This document shows positions 52,923-63,915 of a DNA stretch of 64,000 nt, piece after piece (the stretch's first letter is position 1; each line of letters begins with the position of its first letter). This DNA comes from Fundidesulfovibrio putealis DSM 16056. Its GTDB lineage: Bacteria > Desulfobacterota > Desulfovibrionia > Desulfovibrionales > Desulfovibrionaceae. The notes beneath the pieces were generated by a model. It was not told the DNA's origin. It was given only the letters and a program-made list of their open reading frames with translations, and ran no database searches. A program made the translations under genes and the position numbers. Location: NCBI RefSeq assembly GCF_000429325.1, contig NZ_AUBQ01000014.1, positions 62,001 to 126,000 of the forward strand. The letters run 5' to 3'.

Positions 52923-55900
52923 ATGAAAATCCTCTCTTTCGCGGCCTGCATCCTCATCTTCCTCGCCTCCAGCCTGGGCCACGCCCAGGTGGCGACCAAC
53001 AAGAAGAAGATCCTCTACCTCAACTCCTACCATAACGGCTACGCCTGGTCCGACCAGATTCTCGAAGGCCTGCGGAGCACCCTGGACAAATCCACGGTGC
53101 CCTACGATCTCCAGATAGAATACATGGACTCCAAGCGCTTCGCCGACGACAACATGGTGACCACCCTGAAGCGGCTGTACTCGGAGAAATACCGCACCAC
53201 GTCCTTCGACGTCATCATCGTGTCCGACGACAACGCCTTCCAGTTCTTCCTGGAGCACCAGGACCAGCTGTTTCCCGACGTGCCGACCATATTCTGCGGC
53301 GTCAACGACTTCGACCCGGAAAAGCTCAAGGGGCGCAGGAACATCACCGGCGTGGTGGAACACCCCGACCTGGAGGCCAACCTCAAGCTGGCGCACGAGC
53401 TGAGCCCGGAAGTGAAGCGCGTGGTTGTAGTGGGCGACTATTCCCTGACCAGCCAGTCCATCAAGAAGCAGGTGCGCCACGCCGCAGCCAAGTTCCGCAA
53501 CCAGCTGATCTTCGAATACTGGGACGTGCACACCCTGCCGGAGCTGTTGCAGCGCACGGAGACCCTCACGGCCAGCGACATGATCTTCCTCATCCCCATC
53601 TACCTGGGCACGGAGAAGCAGGTCTATTCGGTGGAAGAGGTCTGCGAGATACTGTCCAAGTCCTCGCCCGTGCCTATCTACAGCGCCTGGCAGTTCATGC
53701 TGGGGCACGGCATCGTCGGCGGAAAGCTGCACTCCGGCCAGGAGGAAGGCGCGCTGGCGGCCAAGATGGCCCTCCAGGTGATGGCAGGGGAGACGCCCGC
53801 CAATATCCCCGTGGTGAACAAATTCAACGACCCCTACCTGTTCGACTATCCTGTTCTCAAGCGGTTCAAGATTCCCGAAAACAAGCTGCCGCTGGGCTCC
53901 ACGCTCATCAACGAGCCCCTGTCGTTCTACACCATCAACAAGCAGATCGTGTGGATAAGCCTGTCCGGCTTCTTCCTGCTGGTGTTCGTGCTGGTGCTCC
54001 TGGCCACGTCCATCGTGCAGAAGCGTTCGGTCGAGATGCAGATCAAGAACCAGCTGTCCTTCCTGCGCATCCTCATGGACACCATCCCCCTGCCGCTCTC
54101 CTACAAGGGCGTGGACGGGCGTTACCTGGGATGCAACCTGGCCTTCGAGCAATGGTTCGGCGTGGCCCGCCACGACCTGCTGGAAAACCCGGACCACCCC
54201 CTGGCCAGGCGCTTCGATTCCGCCGAGCGGCACCTGCTCTCCAAGCCGGGCATCCTGAGCTTCGAGACCGACATGCTGGACGCCCTGGGCAACACCCACG
54301 GCGTGATCGTCAGCAAGGCCACCTACAAGGACGCCAAGGGCGAGGTGGCCGGCGTGGTGGAAGCCATCCAGGACATCACCCTGCGCCGCGAGGCAGAGCG
54401 CGCCCTGCGCCGCTCCGAGGCCATGCTCCAGCTGGTGCTGAACAACATCCCGCAGCTGGTCTACTGGAAGGACAAGAACCTCAACTATCTCGGCGTGAAC
54501 CGCTCCTTCCTGGATTTCTTCGGGCTTGAACGCCCGGAGCAGATCGTGGGCCAGCGGGTGTCGGCCATCCTGCCGCCCGAGGCAGTCGCCTCCGCGGAGG
54601 AGGTCAACCGGCGCGTGCTGACCTCCGGGCACTCCGTACACCGGCGCGAGTGGTCCCTGGCTTTTCCGGGCCGCCCCCGCGTGAGCCTGGAGATGACCAT
54701 CGTCCCTCTGCACGACGAGGCGGGCGAGGTGGTGGGCGTGCTGGGAACGGCCGAGGACGTCACCGCCAAGATCAGCCTGGAGCGCCAGCTCCTCCAGTCG
54801 CAGAAGATGGAGGCCATCGGCGCGCTGGCCGGAGGCATCGCCCACGACTTCAACAACATCCTCACCTCCATCATAAACTCCACCGAGCTTGCCCTCATGG
54901 ACATCCCCGAAGGCTCGGACACAGCCCTGGACCTGGAGCGGACCCTGAAGGCCGCCCGGCGCGGCGCGCAGCTGGTGCAGCAGATCCTGACCTTCAGCCG
55001 CCCCTCCCAGGAAGGCTTCAGCCCGACCGACATGGCCGAGGTGGCGCAGGACGCGCTGGCGATCTTCGCGGCCACCCTGCCCCGCAACATAACGCTCAGC
55101 AGGCGCATCGAGGTGCACCCGGCCATCGCCTTCGCCAACCCCACCCAGATCCACCAGATCGTCATGAACCTGTGCGCCAACGCATTCCAGGCCATGCGGG
55201 CAACCGGCGGGCACATGGCCATCGAGCTCTCCAAGGTGGACCTGGACGACCTCCAGGCGGAGATGCTGAACATTGCGCCGGGCCGCTACCTGCGCCTGTC
55301 CGTAACCGACTCCGGCCCCGGCATCCCGCCGGAGATCATGGACCGCATCTTCGACCCCTTCTTCACCACCAAGGCCAAGGGCGAAGGCACGGGCCTGGGC
55401 CTCGCCGTGGTGCACGGCATCGTCACCTCCCACCACGGAGGGCTTCGCGTGGCCAGCCAGCCCGGCCAGGGAGCCAGCTTCGAGATATACCTGCCCAAGC
55501 ACGACGACTTCGACCCCACCACCCCTGCCGCACTGCCCGAGGGCCCGGTGCGCAAGGGCTGCGAGCACGTGCTCTTCGTGGAGGACGACGAGGATCAGCT
55601 CCGGGTCATCCCCCGGGTGCTCGAGCTCATGGGCTACCGCGTGACCGCCAAGAGCGGCGCGGCCCAGGCCCTGGAATATCTGAAAATGGCCCCCGGCGAG
55701 GTGGAGATCGTGGTCACCGACTTCGACATGCCCGGCATGTCCGGCGTGGAGCTGGCCGAACGCATGCACGTGGCCGCGCCCGACATTCCCGTCATCCTGG
55801 TGTCCGGCAGGCGCAGCTCCTTGACGGAGGCCGAACGCGCGGGCAACATCAAGACCGTTCTGCTCAAACCCTATAACGGAGAGGATCTGGCGCGCGCCAT

Positions 55901-55949
55901 CGGCCAGGTCCTGGAGACCGGACCCGCCTCATGTCCACAATCCTCGTAA
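52923..55949 (+). CDS. Hybrid sensor histidine kinase with periplasmic ABC-binding-like domain
   Basis: Product of 1008 aa. Signal peptide (1-21), an ABC_sub_bind-like periplasmic domain (about 28-335; [20 protein letters not shown]), a membrane helix (about 341-363), two PAS domains (about 380-500 and 500-625), HisKA with phospho-acceptor H641 in GGIAHDFNN, HATPase (DSGPGIPPE near 796; [12 protein letters not shown]), and a C-terminal receiver with D933 in [12 protein letters not shown]. It probably senses a small metabolite. It overlaps the next gene, an NtrC-type regulator, by 19 nt. The position beside lactate genes suggests lactate or a related acid as signal. Confidence 0.9.
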   Translation: MKILSFAACILIFLASSLGHAQVATNKKKILYLNSYHNGYAWSDQILEGLRSTLDKSTVPYDLQIEYMDSKRFADDNMVTTLKRLYSEKYRTTSFDVIIVSDDNAFQFFLEHQDQLFPDVPTIFCGVNDFDPEKLKGRRNITGVVEHPDLEANLKLAHELSPEVKRVVVVGDYSLTSQSIKKQVRHAAAKFRNQLIFEYWDVHTLPELLQRTETLTASDMIFLIPIYLGTEKQVYSVEEVCEILSKSSPVPIYSAWQFMLGHGIVGGKLHSGQEEGALAAKMALQVMAGETPANIPVVNKFNDPYLFDYPVLKRFKIPENKLPLGSTLINEPLSFYTINKQIVWISLSGFFLLVFVLVLLATSIVQKRSVEMQIKNQLSFLRILMDTIPLPLSYKGVDGRYLGCNLAFEQWFGVARHDLLENPDHPLARRFDSAERHLLSKPGILSFETDMLDALGNTHGVIVSKATYKDAKGEVAGVVEAIQDITLRREAERALRRSEAMLQLVLNNIPQLVYWKDKNLNYLGVNRSFLDFFGLERPEQIVGQRVSAILPPEAVASAEEVNRRVLTSGHSVHRREWSLAFPGRPRVSLEMTIVPLHDEAGEVVGVLGTAEDVTAKISLERQLLQSQKMEAIGALAGGIAHDFNNILTSIINSTELALMDIPEGSDTALDLERTLKAARRGAQLVQQILTFSRPSQEGFSPTDMAEVAQDALAIFAATLPRNITLSRRIEVHPAIAFANPTQIHQIVMNLCANAFQAMRATGGHMAIELSKVDLDDLQAEMLNIAPGRYLRLSVTDSGPGIPPEIMDRIFDPFFTTKAKGEGTGLGLAVVHGIVTSHHGGLRVASQPGQGASFEIYLPKHDDFDPTTPAALPEGPVRKGCEHVLFVEDDEDQLRVIPRVLELMGYRVTAKSGAAQALEYLKMAPGEVEIVVTDFDMPGMSGVELAERMHVAAPDIPVILVSGRRSSLTEAERAGNIKTVLLKPYNGEDLARAIGQVLETGPASCPQSS

Positions 55950-57337
55950 TCGACGACGACCCGGAAATCCGCGACACCTTCCAAAGCCTTTCGCGCCGAA
56001 TGCACTTCACCTTCCTGGGCGCGGGCACTCTGGCGGAGGGCCTGGCCCTCGTGCGCCGCGAGGAGGTGGACGTGGTGCTTCTGGACATCCGTCTCCCCGA
56101 CGGCAACGGCCTGGAGGCCCTGCCCGAGATCAGACGCGGCGACAGCCCCCCGGAAGTTATCATCCTCACGGGCCTTGGCGACCCGGACGGCGCGGAGATG
56201 GCCGTATCAGGAGGCGCGTGGGACTATCTGGTCAAGCCCGCGCCTATCAAGCAGACCATGCTCTCGCTGACCCGCGCGCTCAAGTACCACAAGGAGAAGG
56301 GGCAGAAGGTCTCCACCGTTTCGCTGCGCCGGGAATCCATCATCGGGTCGAGCCCCAGGATGGAAGCCTGCCTTGACCTGGTGGCCCAGGCTTCGCGCCT
56401 GACCGGCCCGGTGCTCATCACCGGAGAGACCGGCACCGGCAAGGAGTTGCTTGCGCGCACCATCCACCAGAACTCCACCCGCGCCGACGGCGAATTCGTG
56501 GCAGTGGACTGCGCCTCGCTCACCGAGACTCTTCTGGAGAGCACCCTCTTCGGCCACCGCAAGGGTTCCTTCACCGGGGCCGACCAGGACAGACCGGGCC
56601 TGGTCAAGCTGGCCGACGGCGGCACGCTGCTGCTGGACGAAGTGGGCGAGATGCCCATGGGCATCCAGAAGGCCTTCCTGCGGGTGCTGCAGGAGAAGCG
56701 CTTCCGTCCGGTGGGGTCGAGCGTGGAGGTGCAGAGCGATTTCCGTCTCATCGCCGCCACCAACCGCGACCTGGAGGCCATGGCTGCCAAGGGGGAATTC
56801 CGCCAGGACCTGCTGTTCCGCCTGAAGACCTTCGTGATCTCCCTGCCTGCGCTGCGCGAACGCCGGGAGGACATCAAGCTTTTGACCCTGTCCCACCTGG
56901 ACACCCTCTGCCAGCGCTACGGCCTGCCTACGAAAGGCGTGGGCAGCGACTACTCGGACATGCTCATGGCCTACTCCTGGCCAGGCAACGTTCGCGAACT
57001 GTTCGGCGTGCTGGAACGGTCCCTGGCTGCGGCGGGCATGGAGCCGACGCTTTACGCCAAGCACCTGCCCGTGGAGGTGCGCATCCAGGTGATGAAGGCC
57101 AACATCGAGCGCGGCCGCCGCGACGACGCCACGCCCATAGCAGCGCCCTACCGCCCCATGTTCCAGGCCGACGCCTCCCTGCCCACGCTCAAGGCCTTCA
57201 AGGAATCCAAGGAACGCGAATACCTGGACGCCCTGGCCTTCCAGACCGGCAAGGATTTGCAGGCCATGCTGGACACCTCTGGGCTGTCGCGCTCGCACCT
57301 GTACGCGCTTTTGAAGAAGCACAACATGGTCCTGTAG
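55931..57337 (+). CDS. NtrC-family sigma-54-dependent response regulator (LurR-like candidate)
   Basis: Product of 468 aa. The receiver has acidic residues D8-D10 and phospho-acceptor D52. The AAA+ domain has Walker A GETGTGKE (165-172), Walker B LLLDEVGE (233-240) and RQDLLFRL. The C-terminal Fis-type HTH (LSRSHLYALLKKHNM) ends the protein. The sigma-54-contact loop reads GSFTGA (212-217) in place of GAFTGA. Partner of the upstream kinase. Desulfovibrio has a known sigma-54 regulator of lactate oxidation (LurR); orthology here is inferred from position and domain type only. Confidence 0.92.
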   Translation: MSTILVIDDDPEIRDTFQSLSRRMHFTFLGAGTLAEGLALVRREEVDVVLLDIRLPDGNGLEALPEIRRGDSPPEVIILTGLGDPDGAEMAVSGGAWDYLVKPAPIKQTMLSLTRALKYHKEKGQKVSTVSLRRESIIGSSPRMEACLDLVAQASRLTGPVLITGETGTGKELLARTIHQNSTRADGEFVAVDCASLTETLLESTLFGHRKGSFTGADQDRPGLVKLADGGTLLLDEVGEMPMGIQKAFLRVLQEKRFRPVGSSVEVQSDFRLIAATNRDLEAMAAKGEFRQDLLFRLKTFVISLPALRERREDIKLLTLSHLDTLCQRYGLPTKGVGSDYSDMLMAYSWPGNVRELFGVLERSLAAAGMEPTLYAKHLPVEVRIQVMKANIERGRRDDATPIAAPYRPMFQADASLPTLKAFKESKEREYLDALAFQTGKDLQAMLDTSGLSRSHLYALLKKHNMVL

Positions 57338-57374
57338 TTTTGGGGCTTTGAATCTCGCGAAGCGGGAAAGCAAA

Positions 57375-57406
57375 AAGGGGAGCAGGCCCGTCAGCCTGCT
57401 CCCCTT
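57375..57406. terminator. Bidirectional terminator between regulator and chemoreceptor genes
   Basis: Perfect 13-bp stem AAGGGGAGCAGGC / GCCTGCTCCCCTT with a 6-base loop. TTATTTG follows on the plus strand and TTTTTG on the minus. Confidence 0.9.
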
Positions 57407-57450
57407 ATTTGCGTAGAATCGACGCAATCGCGCTTCGGCGAAAGAGATGA

Positions 57451-59325
57451 CTACCGCCCGATGGCGGTCGTGGTGCATCCGGCTTCGGATTTGAGTTCCT
57501 CGATGATGCGGCGAAGCTCGTTGGCCTGCGCCAGAAGCCCCTTGATGGCCCCGGTGGCGTTCTCCACGCTGGTCAGGGTCTTTGCGGTCAGGGTGCTCAC
57601 TGATTCCAGGGAGCTATTGATCTCTTCGGACGCGCTGGACTGTTCCTCCGCCGCAGCCGCGATGCTCTGCACCTGCTCGGCGGAGGTCTGCGCGCCGCTC
57701 ACCAGCTCCGTGAGCACTGCCCCGGACTGATCGGCCAGCTTTCCGGCCAGTTCAATGGTCTCCAGGGCGCGCTCGGTATTGGAAATGCTGTCCTTGGCGG
57801 AGTTCTGGATGGCCGAGATGCTGCCTGCGACTTCCTGGGTTGCGGTCATGGTTTTTTCGGCGAGCTTTCGGACCTCGTCGGCCACCACGGCGAAGCCGCG
57901 TCCGGCGTCGCCAGCACGCGCCGCCTCGATGGCGGCGTTCAGGGCCAGCAGGTTGGTCTGGTCCGCGATGTCGGAGATCACGGTCAGGACGCGGTTGATG
58001 TCCTGCGAACGGGTGCCCAGCTCGTCCATGTTCACCTTGAGGGCCTGGGCCTGTCCGCCCACCTGGCGCATGGCCTCGATGGAGTCAGCCACGACCTTGC
58101 GGCCTTCCTGGGCCTTGTTCTTGGCGTGGTCGGCCTGCATGGAGGCGGAGGAGGCGTTGCGGGCCACGTCCATGACCGCGTCGGCCATCTGGTCCATGTT
58201 GGTGGCGGTGACGCGGATGCGGTCGCTCTGTTCGTCAGCGCGCGAGCTTATCTCGTCGGCCTGGTGGGAGATGGCCTCGGTTGCCTGGGCGATATGCTCG
58301 GCCACGGCCTCCAGGCGGTTGGCCGCCATGGCCATGCCGTCGCAGCGGGCCTGCTCGGCCTTTTCCATGGCCTGCTCGGCCATCTGGCGTGCTTCGTCGG
58401 CTGCGGCGGCCTTCTCCTGGGCCTCTCGGGTCCTGGCGCCTATGTCCTGGATGTTCTGGCGCAGAGTGGCCACCATGGAGTTGAGGGCTGTCTGCATCCG
58501 TGCGGCTTCGTCGTTTCCTGCCGCATCCAGGGATATGTCCAGGTCGCCTTTGGCGCAGCGCTGGGCAGCGTCGGTGGCTTCCCTGATGGGGCGAGTGATG
58601 GTGGAGATGATGAGCCCGCACAGTCCGATGAGGAAGACCAGACTTATCCCGATCCCCAGGAAGATCCTGTTCAATATGGTCCGGATGCGGTCCTCGCTTT
58701 CGGCGCGGATGGTGGCCTTGGCCTTGTCCACGTTGTCGATGTAGACGCCCGTGCCCAGCCACATGCTGGTGCCTGGTATCATCACCGCGTAGGCCAGCTT
58801 GGGCTGGTCGCCCATATTGGGCTTGGGGAACACGTATTCCACGAATCCGCCGCCCGCCTTGGCCTTGTTCATCAGCTCGCGCACGAAGAAGACGCCGTTC
58901 TTGTCCTTGGCTTCCCCGAGGTCCTTGCCCTGGTTGGCCTTGTTGGGCGGCAGTGCGACGTTCACCGTGTTCTCGTAGACGAAATAATATCCGGACTGGT
59001 CCTTCTCGAAACGGATCGGGTCCACCATCTTGCGGATCAGTTCAATGCGCTTGGCGGAGTCCAATTCAGTCTTCAATGCTTCGCCGATGGACAACGCCAG
59101 TGTATCAGACGCCACGGCGAGCTTCTGCTTCTCACCGTCGAGCATGATGTTTTGCGCGGCTTGAATATTGTGGTCCAGCACCTGCTTCATGCCCAGGTAG
59201 AACACCGTGACAACGCCCCCCACGAATATGGAGAACAACATGAGGAGCAGCACAAAGCGCCAGGTGATCGAAAAACGGCGGAAGAAGAGGCTGAATCCGC
59301 TGTTCCGGGTTGGTTGAGTGGACAT
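57451..59325 (-). CDS. Methyl-accepting chemotaxis protein with single-Cache domain
   Basis: Product of 624 aa. First helix at about 20-45, periplasmic sCache_2-type domain (about 50-205; [27 protein letters not shown]), second helix ([20 protein letters not shown]), HAMP, then the signalling coiled-coil with hairpin tip [18 protein letters not shown]. sCache_2 domains commonly bind small organic acids. No C-terminal CheR-binding pentapeptide is visible. ATG at 59325 has GAGG 7 nt upstream. The gene is next to the lactate permease, but a terminator lies between them. Confidence 0.93.
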   Translation of the reverse strand: MSTQPTRNSGFSLFFRRFSITWRFVLLLMLFSIFVGGVVTVFYLGMKQVLDHNIQAAQNIMLDGEKQKLAVASDTLALSIGEALKTELDSAKRIELIRKMVDPIRFEKDQSGYYFVYENTVNVALPPNKANQGKDLGEAKDKNGVFFVRELMNKAKAGGGFVEYVFPKPNMGDQPKLAYAVMIPGTSMWLGTGVYIDNVDKAKATIRAESEDRIRTILNRIFLGIGISLVFLIGLCGLIISTITRPIREATDAAQRCAKGDLDISLDAAGNDEAARMQTALNSMVATLRQNIQDIGARTREAQEKAAAADEARQMAEQAMEKAEQARCDGMAMAANRLEAVAEHIAQATEAISHQADEISSRADEQSDRIRVTATNMDQMADAVMDVARNASSASMQADHAKNKAQEGRKVVADSIEAMRQVGGQAQALKVNMDELGTRSQDINRVLTVISDIADQTNLLALNAAIEAARAGDAGRGFAVVADEVRKLAEKTMTATQEVAGSISAIQNSAKDSISNTERALETIELAGKLADQSGAVLTELVSGAQTSAEQVQSIAAAAEEQSSASEEINSSLESVSTLTAKTLTSVENATGAIKGLLAQANELRRIIEELKSEAGCTTTAIGR

Positions 59326-59402
59326 GAGTGGACCTCTTTGCATGATTGAGGAGTGTAAGTAGAGCTTTACATTCTGTCTGCCGAATCGGCAATCATGGCA
59401 AC

Positions 59403-59434
59403 AAAAAAAAGAGGGGGGGCCGATTGGCCCCCCC
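59403..59434 (-). terminator. Terminator of the lactate operon
   Basis: Stem GGGGGGGCC / GGCCCCCCC (59413-59434) with a 4-base loop. The minus strand continues into TC and eight T (59410-59403). Confidence 0.92.
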
Positions 59435-59461
59435 GGGCGGGTTGGTCGGGCGGAAGCTAGC

Positions 59462-61099
59462 TTAGTGGACGGGCAGCATCCACTTCAGCGGGTAAGCCAT
59501 GAGCATGGTCAGGCAGGAGATGAACATCAGCATGGCAACGGAGTGCCACAGCGTGAAGCGGAAGATGTCGCCGTCCTTGCCGTGCAGGCCGGTGGCGGCC
59601 ACGGCCACGGAGATGGACTGGGGCGAGATCATCTTACCGGTAACACCACCGGAGGTGTTGGCCGCAGCGCACAGCTCGGGGCTGACGCCGATGGCCTGGG
59701 CGGTGACCTTCTGCAGGTTGCCGAAGAGCAGGTTGGACGAGGTGTCGGAACCGGTCAGGAACACGCCCAGCCAGCCGAGGATCGGGGCGAAGAACGGGAA
59801 CATGACGCCGGTGCCGGCCAGGGCGAGGCCCAGGGTGGTGGACATGCCGTTGGCGTTCATCACGTAGGCCAGGCCCACGATGTTGCCGATGGACACGATG
59901 GGCCAACGCAGCTGGACGATGGTGGTGCCGAAGCACTTGATCGCGCGACCGGCGCCGTAGTTCGGGATGACGAACAGGGCCAGGATGCCGGAGAGCAGGA
60001 TGGCGGTGCCGGCAGCGGCCAGGGGCTGGAAGGAGTAGATGGCGGGCAGGGCGGTAGCCTTGTCGCCGGCCATCTTGGCAACCATCTTGTGGTACATGGG
60101 CCACTCGATGGGGATGTTGATCATCTTGGCGAGTTCGGGCTTGATGGAGGGCCAGCCCTGAATGAGCACCAGCACGGCCAGGATGATGTAGGGCATCCAG
60201 GCGCGGATGATCTCGCCGGAGGAGTAGTTGCAGACGGCCGGGCCGGTGGGCGCGGGCTCATCGGGGAAGTGGAACACGGTCTTGGGCTTCCAGACGCGCA
60301 GGAAGGCCCACAGGGCGACGATGGTCACGATGGCCGACAGGATGTCGGGCAGAGCCGGACCGTGGAAGTTGGACATCAGGAACTGGGTTCCGGCGAAGGC
60401 CACGCCAGCGACCAGCAGGGCGGGCATGACTTCCATGGAACGCTTGAATCCGCACATGGTGACGGACAACCAGACAGGCACGATCACGGCCAGGAAGGGC
60501 AGCTGACGACCGACGATCTGCGAGATCGCCATTTCGTTCAGGCTGGTGGCCTTGGCCAGGGCGGTGATGGGGATACCGACCGCGCCGAAGGCCACGGGGG
60601 CGGTGTTGGCGATCAGGCACAGACCGGCTGCGTACAGCGGGTTGAAGCCCAGACCGGCCAGCATGGCGGCGGTGATGGCGACGGGGGTTCCGAAGCCGGC
60701 GGTGCCCTCGATGAAGGAGCCGAAGGCGAAGCCGATGAACACGGCCTGGAGGCGGCGGTCATCGGTGATGCAAGCCAGGGAGTTCTTGATGATCTCGAAC
60801 TCGCCGGACTCGACGGTCATGTTGTAGACCCAGATCGCGGTGATGACGATCCAGACGATGGGGAACAGGCCGAACACGAAGCCGTAGGTGTAGGAGCCGA
60901 TGGCGGTGGACGCCGGGATGCCCCAGAGCGCGATGCCGGTCACAAGGGCGAGCAAAGAGGCGATGCCGCCCGCCACGTGGCCCTTCATGCGCTTCACGGC
61001 CAGCAGGTAGAACAGAGCGTAGATCGGAAGGCCCGCAACTAGCGCGGACAGCCCGATGCTCTTGCTGATGGGGTCATAAATTTGAATCCAGGGTTCCAT
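59462..61099 (-). CDS. lctP: L-lactate permease (LctP family)
   Basis: Integral membrane protein of 545 aa with about 13 helices. Conserved blocks are [40 protein letters not shown] and [20 protein letters not shown], followed by [16 protein letters not shown], diagnostic of the LctP/GlcA family. It imports lactate (or glycolate) with protons. ATG at 61099 has GGAGG 7 nt upstream; a GTG one codon earlier is possible. Last gene of the glcD-FeS-lctP unit, before a strong terminator. Confidence 0.95.
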   Translation of the reverse strand: MEPWIQIYDPISKSIGLSALVAGLPIYALFYLLAVKRMKGHVAGGIASLLALVTGIALWGIPASTAIGSYTYGFVFGLFPIVWIVITAIWVYNMTVESGEFEIIKNSLACITDDRRLQAVFIGFAFGSFIEGTAGFGTPVAITAAMLAGLGFNPLYAAGLCLIANTAPVAFGAVGIPITALAKATSLNEMAISQIVGRQLPFLAVIVPVWLSVTMCGFKRSMEVMPALLVAGVAFAGTQFLMSNFHGPALPDILSAIVTIVALWAFLRVWKPKTVFHFPDEPAPTGPAVCNYSSGEIIRAWMPYIILAVLVLIQGWPSIKPELAKMINIPIEWPMYHKMVAKMAGDKATALPAIYSFQPLAAAGTAILLSGILALFVIPNYGAGRAIKCFGTTIVQLRWPIVSIGNIVGLAYVMNANGMSTTLGLALAGTGVMFPFFAPILGWLGVFLTGSDTSSNLLFGNLQKVTAQAIGVSPELCAAANTSGGVTGKMISPQSISVAVAATGLHGKDGDIFRFTLWHSVAMLMFISCLTMLMAYPLKWMLPVH

Positions 61100-61131
61100 C
61101 ACTCATCCTCCTTACGAAACGGTTGATCGGT

Positions 61132-62421
61132 TTACCCAAGGGTTTGGGCGTACAGCTCCACAGGGTGCTTGACGGCGATGCGGTCTCCGGCCTGGGACAT
61201 CATGTCCGCAATTTGCATCATGCAGGCCGGGCAACCGGCAGCGACAATGTCCGCCCCGGTGGCCGCGATGCTGTCGCGCTTCTTCTTTCCGATCTTGGTC
61301 GACACGGAGTAATGCTGCAGGTTGAACGAACCGCCGCAACCGCAGCAGACGTCCGACCCGCTCATCTCCACAACATCCAAGTTCGGATTGGCCTTCAGCA
61401 CCGTCCTCACCTGCCCGGACACCCCCAAGCTTTTCTTGAGGTGGCAGGGATCGTGGATGGTGACCTTCTTGGCGCCGACCGCCGACTCGACCACGGAAAC
61501 GCCCAACTTGTCAGCGATAAAGGCGTTGATATCCATGGCCTTGCTGGCGAGCATCTCGATCTGTGCGCGCTCTTCCTGGCTGAAATCACTGCACATCAGC
61601 GGCCACACGTGGTGGAAGGCCGAGGTGCAGGTTCCGCAGGGGGTGATGATGTAATCGAAATCACCCTTTCCGAAGAGCTTCAGGTTCATCCTCACGAGGT
61701 CCTCGAAGCTTTTCATATCGCCCGAGGCCAGGGAGGGAACCCCGCAGCAGACCTGATCGATGGGCATGTAAACGCCCACTCCGTGATGCTTGAACACCTT
61801 CAGCATGGCCTCACCCACGGTGGTGAACATCTTGTCCACGACGCACCCGTAGAAGAAGGCCACCTTCAGGCCGCTCTTGCCCGGAGCGGTGTTCAGGTTG
61901 CCGGCGCTGCGAAGAGGCTTGTCGGCCAGGGAGAGCAGATGGCGGTCTCCAAGAACCGGCGACAGCAGCTTGGAACAGGAAGACCCGATGATGTCGTTCA
62001 CCGGGCTGGTGAAAAGGCCCTGGAACTTGGTTCCGATGGCCAGCAGGTTGTTGAACAGTTTGGGCTTGCTCAGCATGCCCCGGAAGATGGCTTTCTTCAC
62101 GGGGGACAGGCCGATGAACGCGGTGACGATGGCGCGGGCCTTCAGGAAGATGTCCACGGCCTTGACGCCGGAGGGACAGGCCGCCGCACAGGAGCCGCAC
62201 AGCAGGCACTTGTCCAGGCGATCCTTGACGCCCTTGGTGTCGGAGATCATCTCGTGGCCGAGGAACTCCAGCAGGGCGATCTTGCCGCGTGCCACGTCGG
62301 CCTCACGGCCTGTTTCGGCGAACACGGGGCATACGCTCTGGCACATGCCGCAGCGCATGCAGTTGACCAGCTGGTCGTCGAGCTCGCCCAGCATTTTGAG
62401 CATTTGATTCAGGTCGGCCAT
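61132..62421 (-). CDS. Lactate/glycolate oxidase iron-sulfur subunit (CCG-domain protein)
   Basis: Product of 429 aa. Two 4Fe-4S motifs: CMRCGMCQSVCP (C21, C24, C27, C31) and CLLCGSCAAACP (C72, C75, C78, C82). Two CCG domains follow (CGVPSL within DQVCCGVPSL, and DVCCGCGGSF) and should bind further clusters or the electron-acceptor site. It takes electrons from the FAD subunit and passes them toward the membrane or soluble carriers. It starts 4 nt after glcD ends. Confidence 0.93.
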   Translation of the reverse strand: MADLNQMLKMLGELDDQLVNCMRCGMCQSVCPVFAETGREADVARGKIALLEFLGHEMISDTKGVKDRLDKCLLCGSCAAACPSGVKAVDIFLKARAIVTAFIGLSPVKKAIFRGMLSKPKLFNNLLAIGTKFQGLFTSPVNDIIGSSCSKLLSPVLGDRHLLSLADKPLRSAGNLNTAPGKSGLKVAFFYGCVVDKMFTTVGEAMLKVFKHHGVGVYMPIDQVCCGVPSLASGDMKSFEDLVRMNLKLFGKGDFDYIITPCGTCTSAFHHVWPLMCSDFSQEERAQIEMLASKAMDINAFIADKLGVSVVESAVGAKKVTIHDPCHLKKSLGVSGQVRTVLKANPNLDVVEMSGSDVCCGCGGSFNLQHYSVSTKIGKKKRDSIAATGADIVAAGCPACMMQIADMMSQAGDRIAVKHPVELYAQTLG

Positions 62422-62425
62422 GTTC

Positions 62426-63808
62426 TTACTCCCCCAGGATCTTTCCAGGATTCAGGATGTTCTTGGGGTCCACGGCGGCCTTGATGCGCTTGGAGTACAT
62501 CACGCTGGCCTTGTTGGTCTCAAGTTCCATGTAGCGCGACTTGGCCAGGCCGATGCCGTGCTCGCCGGAGAGGGTGCCGTCCAGGGCCAGGGCAGCGGCG
62601 AAGATGGCGTCGACGCCCTGCTCCACGCGGTGGAACTCTTCCTTGTCGCGGCGGTCGCACAGGATGGTGGGGTGCAGGTTGCCGTCGCCCGCGTGGCCGA
62701 AGGTGCCGATGGTCAGCTTGTAGTCCTTGGCGATCTTGTCCAGGGCTTCCATCATGGCGGGAATCTTGGAGCGGGGCACGGTGGCGTCTTCCAGCACGGT
62801 GGTGGGGCGCAGGCGCGCAAGCGACGACAAGGCGGCGCGGCGGGCTTCCCACACCTTGTTGCGCTCCACGGCGTCCTTGGCCACCTGGATGCGGATGCAG
62901 CCGTTGTCCTTGCAGATCTTCTCGACCTTCTCGGCGTCGTCGGCGACCTGTCCGGGGTGTCCGTCCACTTCGATCAGGAGGAGCGATCCGGCGTCCAGGG
63001 GCAGGCCGACCTTGGCGTAGCCTTCCACCGCGCCGATGGTGAAGTTGTCCATGAACTCCAGGGTGCAGGGGACGACCTTGGCGGCGATGATAGCCGACAC
63101 GGTGCGCGAGGCGGTCATGATGTCGGGGAAGATGGCCATCATCGCCTTGGAGGTCTGCGGCGGGGGAACGAGCTTCAGGATGAACTCGCTCATGACGGCC
63201 AGGGTTCCCTCGGAACCGACCATCAGCTGGGGAATGTTCAGGCCGGTGACGCACTTCACGGTCTTGGAGCCGGACTTGCACCAGTTGCCGTCGACGTCGA
63301 AGAAGTTGACGCCCATGACGTAGTCCTTGGTGACGCCGTACTTCAGGCCGCGCAGGCCGCCAGCGTTCTCGGCCACGTTGCCGCCCAAGGTGGAGACGGC
63401 CTGGGAACCTGGATCGGGGGGGTAGAAGAGGCCCTTGGCGGCCACGGCGTTGGCGAACTTGGCGGTGATGGCGCCGGTCTGGACCACGGCGTACATGTCC
63501 TCTTCGTTGATCTCGATGATCTTATCCAGGGCGTTGGTCAGAAGGACCACGCCGCCCTTGGACGGGATGGTGCCGCCGGAAAGGTTGGACCCTGCGCCGC
63601 GCACGGTGATGGGCAGGCCGTTGTCGTTGCACAGCTTCACCACCTTGCCCATGGCTTCCATGGTGGTGGGGCGAACGACCAAGGAAGGAAGCACGGGATC
63701 GAGGACTGCGGCGTCGTACGAATAGGAGTGCTTATCTGCCTCGGCGTCCATGATATTATCGCTGCCGACAACGGTCGCGAAGGCCTGCTTGAGCGATTGG
63801 CTGACCAT
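62426..63808 (-). CDS. glcD: FAD-linked lactate dehydrogenase/glycolate oxidase subunit GlcD-like
   Basis: Product of 460 aa of the VAO/FAD-binding type 4 superfamily. The N-terminal FAD domain has TVRGAGSNLSGGTIPSKGGV and DPGSQAVSTLGGNVAENAGG. The C-terminal cap ends with GTFGHAGDGNLHPTILCD and DGTLSGEHGIGLAKSRYM, which carry the active-site His residues. It oxidises D-lactate or glycolate to the 2-oxo acid. First gene of the operon, behind a sigma-54-like promoter and a two-hairpin leader. GGGAG precedes the ATG at 10 nt. Confidence 0.93.
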   Translation of the reverse strand: MVSQSLKQAFATVVGSDNIMDAEADKHSYSYDAAVLDPVLPSLVVRPTTMEAMGKVVKLCNDNGLPITVRGAGSNLSGGTIPSKGGVVLLTNALDKIIEINEEDMYAVVQTGAITAKFANAVAAKGLFYPPDPGSQAVSTLGGNVAENAGGLRGLKYGVTKDYVMGVNFFDVDGNWCKSGSKTVKCVTGLNIPQLMVGSEGTLAVMSEFILKLVPPPQTSKAMMAIFPDIMTASRTVSAIIAAKVVPCTLEFMDNFTIGAVEGYAKVGLPLDAGSLLLIEVDGHPGQVADDAEKVEKICKDNGCIRIQVAKDAVERNKVWEARRAALSSLARLRPTTVLEDATVPRSKIPAMMEALDKIAKDYKLTIGTFGHAGDGNLHPTILCDRRDKEEFHRVEQGVDAIFAAALALDGTLSGEHGIGLAKSRYMELETNKASVMYSKRIKAAVDPKNILNPGKILGE

Positions 63809-63845
63809 TCTGATTTATCTCCCGGTAAGCTGAGGTTTACGGCGG

Positions 63846-63895
63846 CCCTCCCCGGTCAAGGAGGGAGACCGTCAGCCCTCCCCGGTCAAGGAGGG
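63846..63895 (-). repeat. Two identical tandem hairpins in the glcD leader
   Basis: The 20-base unit CCCTCCTTGACCGGGGAGGG (minus strand) occurs at 63846-63865 and 63876-63895. Each forms a 6-bp stem with loop TTGACCGG. They lie between the predicted start point and the glcD ATG. Confidence 0.75.
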
Positions 63896-63915
63896 ATTCG
63901 ATCTGCTTCGGCCTT

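Noticed and set aside
63846-63895. Start of a CRISPR array
   Set aside because: Two 20-base units with a 10-base gap; the units are hairpins in a gene leader, with no spacer-like variable sequences or cas genes.
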